A DNA stretch of 35,481 nucleotides from Oligoflexia bacterium. Lineage in GTDB: Bacteria > Bdellovibrionota > UBA1018 > CAIMNF01. Shown here piece after piece: positions 7,777 through 15,696 of the stretch (the first letter of the stretch is position 1; every line of letters begins with the position of its first letter). The notes below the pieces were generated by a model. That model made no database searches, was not told the DNA's origin, and was given only the letters and a program-made list of their open reading frames with translations. Made by a program: the position numbers and the translations under genes. Where the stretch lies: assembly GCA_903845155.1 (NCBI GenBank), contig CAIMWN010000288.1, forward strand, positions 1 to 35,481, read 5' to 3'.

Positions 7777-7796
7777 TTATTATTAATTAATAATAA
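7777..7796. repeat. perfect 20-bp AT palindrome
   Basis: A perfect, uninterrupted palindrome centred between 7786 and 7787, built only of A and T. It lies between the two flagellin genes, about 140 bp upstream of the downstream flagellin start. It could be a protein-binding or DNA-bending site, or part of an UP-element-like promoter. Confidence 0.6.
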
Positions 7797-7807
7797 CAAT
7801 TGATTGT

Positions 7808-7845
7808 ACTTCAATTAAATTGAATTAGTTAATTCAAATTGAAGT
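7808..7845. repeat. imperfect inverted repeat, 16 bp per arm
   Basis: ACTTCAAT at 7808-7815 and TTGAATTA at 7820-7827 pair with the single block 7830-7845, leaving a 4-nt bulge. It sits 11 bp from the 20-bp palindrome. As RNA it could form a hairpin in the intergenic part of a two-flagellin transcript; as DNA it could be a regulator site. Confidence 0.45.
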
Positions 7846-7891
7846 CGAAAAGCTAAAACAACTCGAGAATCAAATCCAAAAACTCATGGGA

Positions 7892-7916
7892 AGAGAGGGG
7901 GCAAAACCCCCTCTCT
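7892..7916 (-). terminator. GC-rich stem after the upstream flagellin
   Basis: A 10-bp stem (AGAGAGGGGG with CCCCCTCTCT) and 5-nt loop lie 25 bp past the flagellin stop. The T tract that should follow on the minus strand is weak (TTCCCATGAG then TTTTT), so it may be a partial terminator or an mRNA 3'-end stabiliser that lets some reading through into the next flagellin. Confidence 0.55.
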
Positions 7917-7940
7917 CGCACCATGTGTGTGTAGTTTGAA

Positions 7941-8774
7941 TTATCCTAAAAGCTTAAGAGCGCTCATTGAGTTGTTGTTAGCTTGACTGAGGACCGCTGT
8001 ACCTGCTTGCGAAAGGATATTGGTTTTCGTGAGCTCAGCAGTCTCAGAAGCCATATCCACGTCGTAAATACGACTTCTTGCAGCCGACAAGTTCTCTTCA
8101 TAGATCTGTAAGTTACTTACAGTCGATCCGAGACGGTTTTGAAGTGCACCCACTTCAGAGCGGTTTTCAGAGAGCATTTTAATTGCACCATCAATCTTTT
8201 CGAGATTGTGTTGAGCAGCTTCTTTGCTTTCAGTGTTTACATCTGCAATGCCCAAGGCGCTTGCAGAAACATTCAATTTTTGAGTATCAAATTGAAAGCG
8301 ATCCATTTCTTTTGAGTTGTTTAGACCCACTTGAATTTCAAGGTTTTCTCCTTGTCCTGCAAGTAATTTGTGTCCGTTAAACTCGGTAGAGCTTGAAATT
8401 CGATCGATTTCTGAGCGAAGTTGGGTCACCTCTTTATTGATGAAGCCTCGTTCTTTATCACCGATAGTATCAGAAGCCGCTTGAATTGATAACTCGCGGA
8501 AACGAGTTAAAATATTTCCAATTTCGCTCATTCCACCCTCTGCAACTTGCACGAGTGAAATACCATCGTTCGCATTTCGCGAATCTTGGCGAATCGATCT
8601 GATATCCGCTTTCATTTTTTCAGAAATCGCCAAACCGGCAGAGTCGTCTGCGGCTCGAGCAATCCGAGTTCCTGAAGATATTTTCTCCAAACTCGCTCTT
8701 TGTTTCTCATTCGATACACCCAAATTTCGTTGAGCAACGAGTGACTGTACGTTCGTATTAATTCTTAGACCCAT
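7941..8774 (-). CDS. fliC: flagellin (upstream copy, sigma-28 promoter)
   Basis: The second filament subunit is also 277 aa, and clearly a paralogue of its neighbour. The two share long blocks around ANDGISLVQVAEGG and RELSIQAASDTIGD, and diverge in the middle (about residues 150-210). It starts MGLRINTNVQSLVAQRNL and ends ALKLLG. Its ATG has a near-ideal ribosome site (AGGAGG, 8780-8785 region). A sigma-28 promoter at 8930-8956 gives a leader of about 150 nt containing a 7-bp hairpin (8808-8827). The stronger signals suggest it is the more highly expressed of the pair. Confidence 0.96.
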   Translation of the reverse strand: MGLRINTNVQSLVAQRNLGVSNEKQRASLEKISSGTRIARAADDSAGLAISEKMKADIRSIRQDSRNANDGISLVQVAEGGMSEIGNILTRFRELSIQAASDTIGDKERGFINKEVTQLRSEIDRISSSTEFNGHKLLAGQGENLEIQVGLNNSKEMDRFQFDTQKLNVSASALGIADVNTESKEAAQHNLEKIDGAIKMLSENRSEVGALQNRLGSTVSNLQIYEENLSAARSRIYDVDMASETAELTKTNILSQAGTAVLSQANNNSMSALKLLG

Positions 8775-8807
8775 ATTTCCTCCTCAAAGGATTGACCAAA
8801 CCACGTC

Positions 8808-8827
8808 GGAACGAAACTCCTCGTTCC
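8808..8827 (-). other. hairpin in the flagellin leader
   Basis: GGAACGA/TCGTTCC, 7 bp, with a 6-nt loop that reads GGAGTT on the minus strand. It lies about 23 nt upstream of the ribosome site in the sigma-28-driven leader. It may protect the mRNA 5' region or modulate translation; the loop resembles a decoy Shine-Dalgarno. Confidence 0.4.
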
Positions 8828-8929
8828 AGTTGTTTACATAGCCCAATCATAAATTTTGCGACTGTATGCTGTACCGCCGCAAGTTTAATACCTGACAAAT
8901 TAGCTCTGTCAAATACCTTACACTTGATC

Positions 8930-8956
8930 TTATCGGTCAAGTATTTAAAAACTTTA
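8930..8956 (-). promoter_or_regulatory. sigma-28 (FliA) promoter
   Basis: On the minus strand: TAAA (8956-8953), exactly 15 bp, then ACCGATAA (8937-8930). This differs from the FliA consensus TAAA-N15-GCCGATAA at one position only. Its position 156 bp upstream of the flagellin start fits class-late flagellar control. Confidence 0.85.
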
Positions 8957-9010
8957 GAGCGATTTAGTCTGGTATTGTTATTTATTATAAATGCTTGAAT
9001 ATATTAGTGA

Positions 9011-9643
9011 TTATGAAACGTAATATCCTAAGCCGCGCTTAACATTTAATGCGGAGCATAGTTCAGGGATCTTTCGCTTTAAGTTAGTGAGATGAGTATC
9101 AAGGTTGTTTTCAGAGATAGTTGAGTTAGGCCAAACTAAGCTTTGAAGTTCTGTTCGTGTGAGACGTCTGCGTGCGTTAATAAGTGATTCCAGAATTTTA
9201 TGTTCGGTGCTTGTGAGATCAACCCACTTGTTTTGCGAGTAAACGGCTTTCCGTTCTTGATTGAGTCTTAGTTTAAATTCAGTGCCACGATGTTTCTCAA
9301 TAATTTTTTGTAACTCAGCCACTCCCGCGTGCTTTTCGTGGATTCCATTTACGCCTAAATTAATTGCTGAGATGCAGACCTCTTTGTTTGCATGTGAAGT
9401 GACTAAAATAATGGGCAGATTTGTTTTGCATTTACGAAGTGCAGGAATGATCTCTGAAAGATAGTTATTGTTTGTTTTAATTTCCATCAAAACCAGATCC
9501 ATCTTCTCGATTATTTTTTCGTTGGGAACTTCGTAATTGAAGTCTGTCGTGTGATGAATCGTGCAGCTCTCTTTCAGTGATGCTTTCATTGATTCAACAA
9601 AATCTGTTTCGGGATCAATCCATAATGCGTTGATTGGCGTCAT
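9011..9643 (-). CDS. OmpR/PhoB-type winged-helix regulator with an Asp-less receiver
   Basis: A 210-aa protein with an N-terminal receiver-like domain (about 1-120) and a C-terminal winged-helix DNA-binding domain (about 135-210; note LTSTEHKILESLI, the ELQSLVWP recognition region and the final GLGYYV wing). The receiver keeps D10, T82 and K104, but has Glu at the acceptor position (E54 in LVLMEIK), so normal phosphorylation is unlikely. The gene lies directly upstream of the two flagellins on the same strand, though the sigma-28 promoter lies between. A role in flagellar or phase-dependent control is a guess from position. The ATG has no Shine-Dalgarno and lies 6 nt after a -10-like box. Confidence 0.85.
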   Translation of the reverse strand: MTPINALWIDPETDFVESMKASLKESCTIHHTTDFNYEVPNEKIIEKMDLVLMEIKTNNNYLSEIIPALRKCKTNLPIILVTSHANKEVCISAINLGVNGIHEKHAGVAELQKIIEKHRGTEFKLRLNQERKAVYSQNKWVDLTSTEHKILESLINARRRLTRTELQSLVWPNSTISENNLDTHLTNLKRKIPELCSALNVKRGLGYYVS

Positions 9644-9649
9644 GCTTGA

Positions 9650-9678
9650 ACTTTAAGTGCCCTACAAGCCAAAATCAA
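9650..9678 (-). promoter_or_regulatory. candidate promoter giving a leaderless start
   Basis: TTGATT (9678-9673), a 17-bp spacer and TAAAGT (9655-9650), with the regulator ATG 6 nt further on and no ribosome site. Confidence 0.4.
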
Positions 9679-9715
9679 TAGCATTATGCGATGTTGTAAT
9701 TTCTTAACACGTTCA

Positions 9716-10204
9716 TCAAGAATAATTGAGTTGTCGAATTGCTTCGTATGCAACGATACTGACTGAGTTCGATAAATTAAGTGATCGCACTCGTGCGTCC
9801 CACATCGGAATTCTTAGCGTATTTGAAGCATATTTTTCAAGAATCCAATCAGCAAGACCTGTAGTTTCTTTCCCGAAAATTAAATAGCTGCCTGCTTGAA
9901 ACGCGTGTTCGTAAATGGTTTTTCCTGCGCGAGTTTCAATCAAAATAATTTCTGAAGACTTTGGAATTTGCGCAAAAAGATTTTCTGAAGATTCGTGAAT
10001 TACCACATTCAAATGTTCCCAGTAATCGAGCCCTGCGCGTTTTAAATGATGCGCATCCAAACTAAAACCGAGTGGCTTAACGAGGTGTAGCGTGCAGCCA
10101 GTTGCTAGACACAGCCTTCCAATTGTTCCTGTGTTCTGAGGAATTTCAGGTTCAATCAAAACAATATTTAAAGAATTAAGTGCAAGAGCTGATTGTGAAT
10201 TCAT
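9716..10204 (-). CDS. trmL: tRNA (cytidine/uridine-34 2'-O)-methyltransferase TrmL
   Basis: A 162-aa SPOUT-fold methyltransferase that 2'-O-methylates the wobble base of tRNA-Leu isoacceptors using SAM. It has the family motifs: IPQNTGTIGRLC near the start (about 21-32), the SAM-knot motifs FGKETTGL (about 110-117) and RSLNLSNSV near the C-terminus. The length is typical. It starts 1 bp after asnS, so it is the last gene of a pepA-asnS-trmL transcript. Confidence 0.92.
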   Translation of the reverse strand: MNSQSALALNSLNIVLIEPEIPQNTGTIGRLCLATGCTLHLVKPLGFSLDAHHLKRAGLDYWEHLNVVIHESSENLFAQIPKSSEIILIETRAGKTIYEHAFQAGSYLIFGKETTGLADWILEKYASNTLRIPMWDARVRSLNLSNSVSIVAYEAIRQLNYS

Positions 10205-10205
10205 T

Positions 10206-11522
10206 CTAAGGTTTGAGGTGATTCATCATTCGTGGAAATGGAATGGTCTCCCGAACATGCTCAACGCCGGTGACCCACGCAACAGTTCTCTCTAAACCAA
10301 GACCAAATCCCGCATGAGGAACACTACCGTAGCGACGAAGATCCAGATACCATTGATAATCTTTTAAGCTTAAGCCGTGCTCTAAAATTCTTCGTTCAAG
10401 AACTTCAACTTTATCTTCACGTTGTCCGCCGCCGATAATTTCACCATATCCAAAAGGTGCGATCAAATCAGCACCGAGTGCATATTTACCATCGTGATCT
10501 ACGCCATCACCATTTGCATAGTCAGCATGTTTAAAATAAAATGCTTTAATCGATGAAGGAAAGTGATGAATGAAAACGGGTTTACCGAATTCTTCGCCGA
10601 GAGCGGTTTCGTGAGGTGCGCCGAAATCTTCACCCCAAGGAATTTCCATGCCACGCTTTGCAAGGACCTTGAGAGCTTCATCGTAGGTGATTCGAGGGAA
10701 CGGGGCCACAATGGTCTCTAGTTCTTTTTGATTTCTTTCAAGGATCACGAGTTCAGGTTGGCAGTTCTCTAAACAATGTTTCACAATTGAACACACAAAA
10801 GCTTCACCTAGGTCCATGACGTCAGGAAGTTTTCCATATGCCATTTCTGGTTCCACCATCCAAAATTCAGTAAGGTGTTTTCGTGTTTTAGATTTTTCTG
10901 CACGAAAAGTCGGACCAAATGAATAAATATTCCCAAACGCGAATGCTCCCGCTTCACCGTAAAGTTGTCCTGACTGTGTGAGAAAGGCTTTTTCATCAAA
11001 GTAAGGGGTGGAGAAAAGGGTAGAGGTGCCTTCACAAGAGGTAGGAGTAAGGATGGGGGGATCAAAGCGCATGAAACCGCGTTCTCTGAAAAATTGTTGT
11101 ATTGCAAACATGATTTCAGAACGCACACGAAGTGCAGCCCATTGCTTTTGACTTCGAATCCAAAGATGGCGATTTTCCATCAAAAACTCTACGCCATGCT
11201 CTTTGAGTGAAATCGGGTACTCATTGGCAATTTGGACGGTTTCCACTTTGTGAACGGTAAGCTCGAATCCAACTTTTGATCTTGGCTCCTTCCGAACCTT
11301 ACCCGTCACCATGACTGACGATTCTTGTGTGAGTTTTTCAAACTCCTCAAAGGAAGCATCATCACATTCACCCTTAACTAGTACGCCTTGAATGATTCCA
11401 CTCCCATCACGAAGCATCAGGAATTTAATTTTACCAGACGACCGTTTATTGTAAACCCAGCCTTTCAGCGTGACAATTTGATCATCAAACTTAGCAATCG
11501 TTCCAATTTTTGCGTTCATCAT
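10206..11522 (-). CDS. asnS: asparaginyl-tRNA synthetase
   Basis: Class IIb synthetase charging tRNA-Asn, 438 aa. It has an N-terminal OB-fold anticodon domain (about 1-110) and the catalytic domain with motif 2 (FRAEKSKTRKHLTEFWMVEPE) and motif 3 (GFGLGLERTVAW near 408-419). The short length and FWMVEPEMA fit AsnRS rather than AspRS, which carries an extra inserted domain. The start shares bases with the pepA stop (TAATG), and a second ATG follows at once. The GGAG ribosome site lies in the end of pepA, implying translational coupling. Confidence 0.95.
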   Translation of the reverse strand: MMNAKIGTIAKFDDQIVTLKGWVYNKRSSGKIKFLMLRDGSGIIQGVLVKGECDDASFEEFEKLTQESSVMVTGKVRKEPRSKVGFELTVHKVETVQIANEYPISLKEHGVEFLMENRHLWIRSQKQWAALRVRSEIMFAIQQFFRERGFMRFDPPILTPTSCEGTSTLFSTPYFDEKAFLTQSGQLYGEAGAFAFGNIYSFGPTFRAEKSKTRKHLTEFWMVEPEMAYGKLPDVMDLGEAFVCSIVKHCLENCQPELVILERNQKELETIVAPFPRITYDEALKVLAKRGMEIPWGEDFGAPHETALGEEFGKPVFIHHFPSSIKAFYFKHADYANGDGVDHDGKYALGADLIAPFGYGEIIGGGQREDKVEVLERRILEHGLSLKDYQWYLDLRRYGSVPHAGFGLGLERTVAWVTGVEHVRETIPFPRMMNHLKP

Positions 11523-13039
11523 TAATACTCCATTACAAATTCAGCAAAGGTTCTCACATAGGTACCCGTAGCGCCTTTTCGAGGATTGTAGGGTAAAAAG
11601 CCTTGGTCATAAGCGCGGTTAGCAAGATCAATATGCGCCCACTTTGTTCCCTCACGGATGAATTGTTTCATAAAAACTGCGCCACGAATCGTTCCACCGT
11701 AAGAATCGTTCGCACTGTTAGCCATGTCGGCATAAGGTGAGCGAAGGTCTTCAAAGTACTCATCCCACATAGGAAGCTCCCACAGGGCTTCCTCAGTTTT
11801 AGAAGCTGCCTTTTGTAATTGGAACGTGAGCTTTTCATTATTAGAAAAAAGTGCACTGCAGAGTTTTCCAAGTGCAATAGAACAAGCGCCGGTAAGGGTT
11901 GCGGCATTCACTACTACGTCTGGCTTATAATCTTGTGCAAGATCAAGAGCGTCAGCAAGAACCAAGCGACCTTCAGCGTCGGTGTTGATGATTTCAACTG
12001 TTTTCCCGCTGCGTGATTTAATCACGTTACCCGGTTGGGTTGCGCGCCCGTTCGGCATGTTCTCGGTAAAGGCAACAATAGTAACTAGCTTATTTTTTGA
12101 TCCCAATCGAGCAGCCAAAAAAGTGGAGCCTACGATGGTTGCAGCTCCGGTCATGTCATGCTTCATGTCTTCCATGCGCATGGACGGTTTCAGCGAAATT
12201 CCGCCTGAATCAAAAGTGACCCCTTTACCTACCAGTGCGACAGTCTTTGCAGATTTTGCTCCTGTTTTAGGTGTGTATTCCAAAATAACGACGCGTGCTT
12301 CGCGATCAGAGCCATGACTGACCGAAAGGAATAAATCCATTTTCTCCTTTTTGCACTCGGCCTCGTCCATGATTTTACATTTCAGGCCGTATTTCTTAGC
12401 AAGTTTTGCTAAGTCGTTCGCATAATATTCGGGTGTTCCAAAATTAGAAGGTTCGTTTGAATAATCGCGAGCAATAAAAATACAATCGATAGTAGTCAGA
12501 AGGCGATCTGCAAGAGTTTGGAGCCATGCTTGATTCTTGCGATCTTTACTTACCAGGCAAACATGCTCAAGCTTTGGAGCAGTCTTACCTGCGCTTGATT
12601 TATGTTTATCAAAAGTATATGAGGCGAGGTAAAAACCTTGTAGAAAGCCATCTAGAACTTCTTCAGCATGTGATTTTGACGTGTTTTTTAAAAGCACATC
12701 GATATCAATTCCGAAATGTTTTACTTTTTCTGCAGTAATTTTACTGAAGGTAACGGCCCCTGTTTGACGAGCTTTTTCGGGTGAAAAATCTTTCTTGTTT
12801 CCAAGCCCTGCTACTAAAATATTGTTTTTTTCAATGTAAGAAGCTCTGATGAAAAAGGTACTCTTAGCAGAAGCAACAAATACACCACTTTTGCTTAGAT
12901 CCTGAATTTCAGTCAGGGTTTGAGAGTTCACGGCGGCTTCCTTTTTATCGTTTTGAAAATAAAGATAGGCGAGGGTGTCTCCGTCGAATTCTTTAGTGAT
13001 GTGAATGGGGGTTAGTGAATGCACTAAATCGTTTTTCAT
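11522..13039 (-). CDS. pepA: leucyl aminopeptidase (M17)
   Basis: A two-metal cytosolic aminopeptidase that removes N-terminal residues from peptides, 505 aa from the chosen start. The C-terminal catalytic domain has the metal and active-site motifs VGKGVTFDSGG, DMKHDMTGAA and the M17 signature NTDAEGRLVLADAL. The frame stays open upstream to ATGs at 13105-13108, but the ATG at 13039 is chosen because it has an AGGAG ribosome site 7 nt away and the upstream residues look like a translated leader. It heads the pepA-asnS-trmL operon. Its leader includes a CGCACG/CGTGCG hairpin and its promoter lies in the twin-motif element. Confidence 0.94.
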   Translation of the reverse strand: MKNDLVHSLTPIHITKEFDGDTLAYLYFQNDKKEAAVNSQTLTEIQDLSKSGVFVASAKSTFFIRASYIEKNNILVAGLGNKKDFSPEKARQTGAVTFSKITAEKVKHFGIDIDVLLKNTSKSHAEEVLDGFLQGFYLASYTFDKHKSSAGKTAPKLEHVCLVSKDRKNQAWLQTLADRLLTTIDCIFIARDYSNEPSNFGTPEYYANDLAKLAKKYGLKCKIMDEAECKKEKMDLFLSVSHGSDREARVVILEYTPKTGAKSAKTVALVGKGVTFDSGGISLKPSMRMEDMKHDMTGAATIVGSTFLAARLGSKNKLVTIVAFTENMPNGRATQPGNVIKSRSGKTVEIINTDAEGRLVLADALDLAQDYKPDVVVNAATLTGACSIALGKLCSALFSNNEKLTFQLQKAASKTEEALWELPMWDEYFEDLRSPYADMANSANDSYGGTIRGAVFMKQFIREGTKWAHIDLANRAYDQGFLPYNPRKGATGTYVRTFAEFVMEY

Positions 13040-13059
13040 GCGGGTTCTCCTGTTTGTCG

Positions 13060-13075
13060 CGCACGTCACCGTGCG
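13060..13075 (-). other. hairpin in the pepA leader
   Basis: CGCACG/CGTGCG, 6 GC-rich bp with a 4-nt loop, just upstream of the AGGAG ribosome site of pepA. It may influence mRNA stability or ribosome access. Confidence 0.4.
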
Positions 13076-13126
13076 GGTGTTCGCTGTTTTTAGGGTGACC
13101 CTCATCATACCACTGTTTTTCGCTTT

Positions 13127-13202
13127 TAGTGCACTGTAAAGTTGGCCAAAATGGGAAACCTCATTGTGTTAATTAGCAAAAAACAACTTTAACAGTGCAC
13201 TA
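13127..13202. promoter_or_regulatory. divergent regulatory element with two inverted copies of one motif
   Basis: CAACTTTA(A)CAGTGCACTA occurs twice, inverted: on the minus strand at 13144-13127 (without one A) and on the plus strand at 13184-13202. Each copy includes the 8-bp palindrome AGTGCACT. The plus copy runs into a perfect TATAAT (13201-13206) for the sugar-transferase gene; the minus copy runs into TAAAAG facing pepA. No good -35 hexamers are visible, which suggests that the motif is an activator or repressor site placed just upstream of each -10. Confidence 0.6.
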
Positions 13203-13241
13203 TAATCAGTTAGTTTTATGAGTGAGGATTCCTATTAATCA

Positions 13242-14600
13242 ATGATCAAAAAGTATCAAAATTCTGCCGGTGTTGTGACGCGCTTTGCAGATGCCACCTT
13301 TGTGGGTGCAGCATGGCTCTTAGCATACCCCCTCCGTTTTGATTATTTTCAATTCCTCCCTTACCTTGAGCGTCCCAATATTGAACCTTATTTTGCATTG
13401 TTGCCCTTGGTATTAGTTTTGTGGATCGCTGGTTTTCAATTTTTTGGTGTTTACCGCTATGATCGGGTCATTCGCAGGTCAACTGAAGTTTACACTTTGC
13501 TTCGTGCACATTTGGCAACGCTAGTCCTCTTTACTTCGCTCACCTATTTCATTACACAGTTTCGTTTTTCGCGAGGTGTAATCTTGATATTTGGAATTCT
13601 AGTGATGATGGCGTGTTGGCTTTTCAGGGTAGTTTCCAGAAAAGTTCTGAGGATGCTTCATCGTAAAGGAATTAACACCACTTCGCTCATTGCAGTCGGC
13701 GAGGGTAAAGAGCTGAATTTTCTCCTGGAACAATTAAAGCGATATCCAGAGCTAGGGATAGTGCTCGTAAAGCAATTTAGTTCTAATGATTCGGATCAGG
13801 TTCTTTCATTTGTACAATCTGAAAAGCCAAAAGTAATTTTACTCGGACTCCCTCGTACCCATCACGAGCACCTGCATATTCTCATTCAGTCATTAAAGGA
13901 TGAAACGGTCGATCTTCATATTATTCCCGATTATAGCGACTACTTCGCTTTGGGTGCAAAAGTGGAAAGCTTCAATGGTGTTCCGCTGATTCAATTAAAT
14001 GAGTCGCCACTTTTCGGATATCAAGCATGGCTGAAACGATCAATGGATATTGTATTGTCCTTATTGGGACTATTGATCTTGTCGCCGATTTTGATTTTGA
14101 CCGCAACTTTGATTAAACTCACATCGCGTGGTTCTATTCTATATACCCAAGAGCGAATGGGTTTAGATGGTCAAACTTTCAATATGCTGAAATTTCGATC
14201 AATGAAAACCGATGCAGAGGCGAAAACAGGAGCAGTCTGGGCAGTGCAAAATGATGATCGCCGCACAGTCACCGGTAAATTTTTAAGATCAACCAGTATT
14301 GATGAACTACCCCAACTTTGGAATGTGTTTGTCGGTGACATGTCTCTCGTGGGTCCGAGACCAGAGCGACCAGTATTTGTGGGTAAATTTAAGCACGAAA
14401 TTAGCAATTACATGCTCAGGCATAAAGTGAAAACAGGTATTACTGGATGGGCTCAAGTAAATGGTTGGAGGGGGGACACCTCGCTCGAGAAACGAATTGA
14501 GTGTGATCTATATTATATCCGCAATTGGTCTTTGTGGTTTGATGTGAAGATTCTATTTTTCACTCTCTTTAAAGGATTTGTGAATAAAAATGCGTATTAA
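13242..14600 (+). CDS. polyprenyl-phosphate sugar phosphotransferase (WbaP/WcaJ family)
   Basis: A 452-aa inner-membrane enzyme that moves a sugar-1-phosphate from a nucleotide sugar to undecaprenyl phosphate, the first step of an exopolysaccharide or O-antigen repeat. The N-terminal third holds about four membrane spans, followed by a nucleotide-binding-like middle domain. The C-terminal catalytic domain begins at KRSMDIVLSLLGL (about 267) with the membrane hairpin. It then has MLKFRSMKTDAE, DELPQLWNV, the GDMSLVGPRPERP motif and KTGITGWAQVNGWRG. GAGGA about 13 nt before the ATG is the nearest ribosome site. It overlaps the next gene by 11 bp. Confidence 0.93.
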   Translation: MIKKYQNSAGVVTRFADATFVGAAWLLAYPLRFDYFQFLPYLERPNIEPYFALLPLVLVLWIAGFQFFGVYRYDRVIRRSTEVYTLLRAHLATLVLFTSLTYFITQFRFSRGVILIFGILVMMACWLFRVVSRKVLRMLHRKGINTTSLIAVGEGKELNFLLEQLKRYPELGIVLVKQFSSNDSDQVLSFVQSEKPKVILLGLPRTHHEHLHILIQSLKDETVDLHIIPDYSDYFALGAKVESFNGVPLIQLNESPLFGYQAWLKRSMDIVLSLLGLLILSPILILTATLIKLTSRGSILYTQERMGLDGQTFNMLKFRSMKTDAEAKTGAVWAVQNDDRRTVTGKFLRSTSIDELPQLWNVFVGDMSLVGPRPERPVFVGKFKHEISNYMLRHKVKTGITGWAQVNGWRGDTSLEKRIECDLYYIRNWSLWFDVKILFFTLFKGFVNKNAY

Positions 14601-15696
14601 GAAAATCGATCGATATATTTTCACTGAGGTTTTGAACCCTTTCTTGGGCGGGGTTATCTTTTTTGCATTTGTATTTTTAATGTTTCAGGTCCTCAAGCTT
14701 TCAGAGTTCCTGATTATTCATGGGGTAGGGAGTTCGCAAATATTAAAATTAGTCTCTCTCTTGATTATCAGCTTCCTTCCCATTGGACTTCCGATTGCAT
14801 TTTTGTTGGGGGTGCTTGTTGCGTTCTCTCGTTTTTCTAGCGACAGCGAACTTGTGGCGATGAAGGCGGGCGGAATGAGTTTAAATCGAATTGCGGTGCC
14901 AGTATTCGCCATTTCACTTCTGGTTGCTGGATTTTCTCTACTCCTTAATTTAAATTGGGCGCCCTATTCTGAGATTGCTGTTAGAAATTTATATTTAAAA
15001 ATTGGCAATACTAAATTCACGAACGCGATTCAAGAGGGCACCTTTAGTACCGGTTTCTTCAATCTTCTTCTATATGCAGAGAAGGCAAATAATCGCGCAG
15101 GTAAAATGGAACGAGTGTTTATTTATGATGAACGGGATGAGAAGCACCCGGTCACTGTGATTTCGAAAACGGGCGAGCTGATTCGGGTTCAATCCAACGA
15201 AGAAGATTTGGGAGGAGTGGTGCTTCAGTTGCAGGATGGAACCATACATCAGAGCGATCTGGTTGGTTCTAATTATAACAAAGCAAACTTTGGAACTTAT
15301 CAAATCTTTTTCGACATTCCCGATAATACGGGTCAATTTGCATTTAAGCCAAAAATGTTAGGCGCTGAAGAACTCTTGAAGAAGCGTAATCTCATTACTG
15401 AAAATAATTACGAACGACGTGAACTGGATACTGAGTATTGGAGGCGGATCTCTATTGCCCTCACTCCTATTTGTTTTGTTTTTTTAGGCATGGGTTTTGG
15501 GACCGTGAGGACTCGCGGTGCGCGATTTGGAGTGTTGCTCGTGGCATTCGTTACTATGGGTCTCTATTGGCAAATATTGGTGAGTGCTATTTGGTTAGGC
15601 GAGCGGGGGACCTTGCCAGCATGGTTTGCAATGGAAATCCCCAATATCTTGATCTTAATGGCGGGGATCACTTCGTTTAGAAAAGCATCCTGGTGA
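14590..15696 (+). CDS. LPS export permease, LptF/LptG (YjgP/YjgQ) family
   Basis: A 368-aa integral membrane subunit of the ABC transporter that extracts LPS from the inner membrane. It starts with the family N-terminus (IDRYIFTEVLNPFLGG) and three membrane spans within residues 15-125. A periplasmic beta-jellyroll-like domain follows (about 130-270), then three spans to the C-terminus. The SDSELVAMKAGGMS segment after the second span is typical. Only one LptF/G protein is in the window, and I cannot decide between F and G. Overlap with the sugar transferase upstream and the methyltransferase downstream implies one transcript for surface polysaccharide and LPS assembly. Confidence 0.9.
   Translation: MRIKKIDRYIFTEVLNPFLGGVIFFAFVFLMFQVLKLSEFLIIHGVGSSQILKLVSLLIISFLPIGLPIAFLLGVLVAFSRFSSDSELVAMKAGGMSLNRIAVPVFAISLLVAGFSLLLNLNWAPYSEIAVRNLYLKIGNTKFTNAIQEGTFSTGFFNLLLYAEKANNRAGKMERVFIYDERDEKHPVTVISKTGELIRVQSNEEDLGGVVLQLQDGTIHQSDLVGSNYNKANFGTYQIFFDIPDNTGQFAFKPKMLGAEELLKKRNLITENNYERRELDTEYWRRISIALTPICFVFLGMGFGTVRTRGARFGVLLVAFVTMGLYWQILVSAIWLGERGTLPAWFAMEIPNILILMAGITSFRKASW

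Larger units (their letters stand above)
7637..7940. other. intergenic region between the two flagellins
   Basis: 304 bp with no gene. From the downstream flagellin outward it holds a 7-bp hairpin (TTGATTC/GAATCAA, 7681-7700), a -10-like TATACT on the minus strand (7728-7723), a very AT-rich block with two dyads (listed separately), and the stem downstream of the other flagellin (7892-7916). Confidence 0.7.

Noticed and set aside
8758-8940. A 60-codon minus-strand frame in the flagellin leader
   Set aside because: Its TTG start lies inside the sigma-28 promoter itself, upstream of the expected transcript start, and no ribosome site precedes it.
13040-13108. N-terminal extension of the aminopeptidase from ATGs at 13105-13108
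   Set aside because: No ribosome site, unusual Arg/Thr-rich residues, and a better start with AGGAG at 13039.
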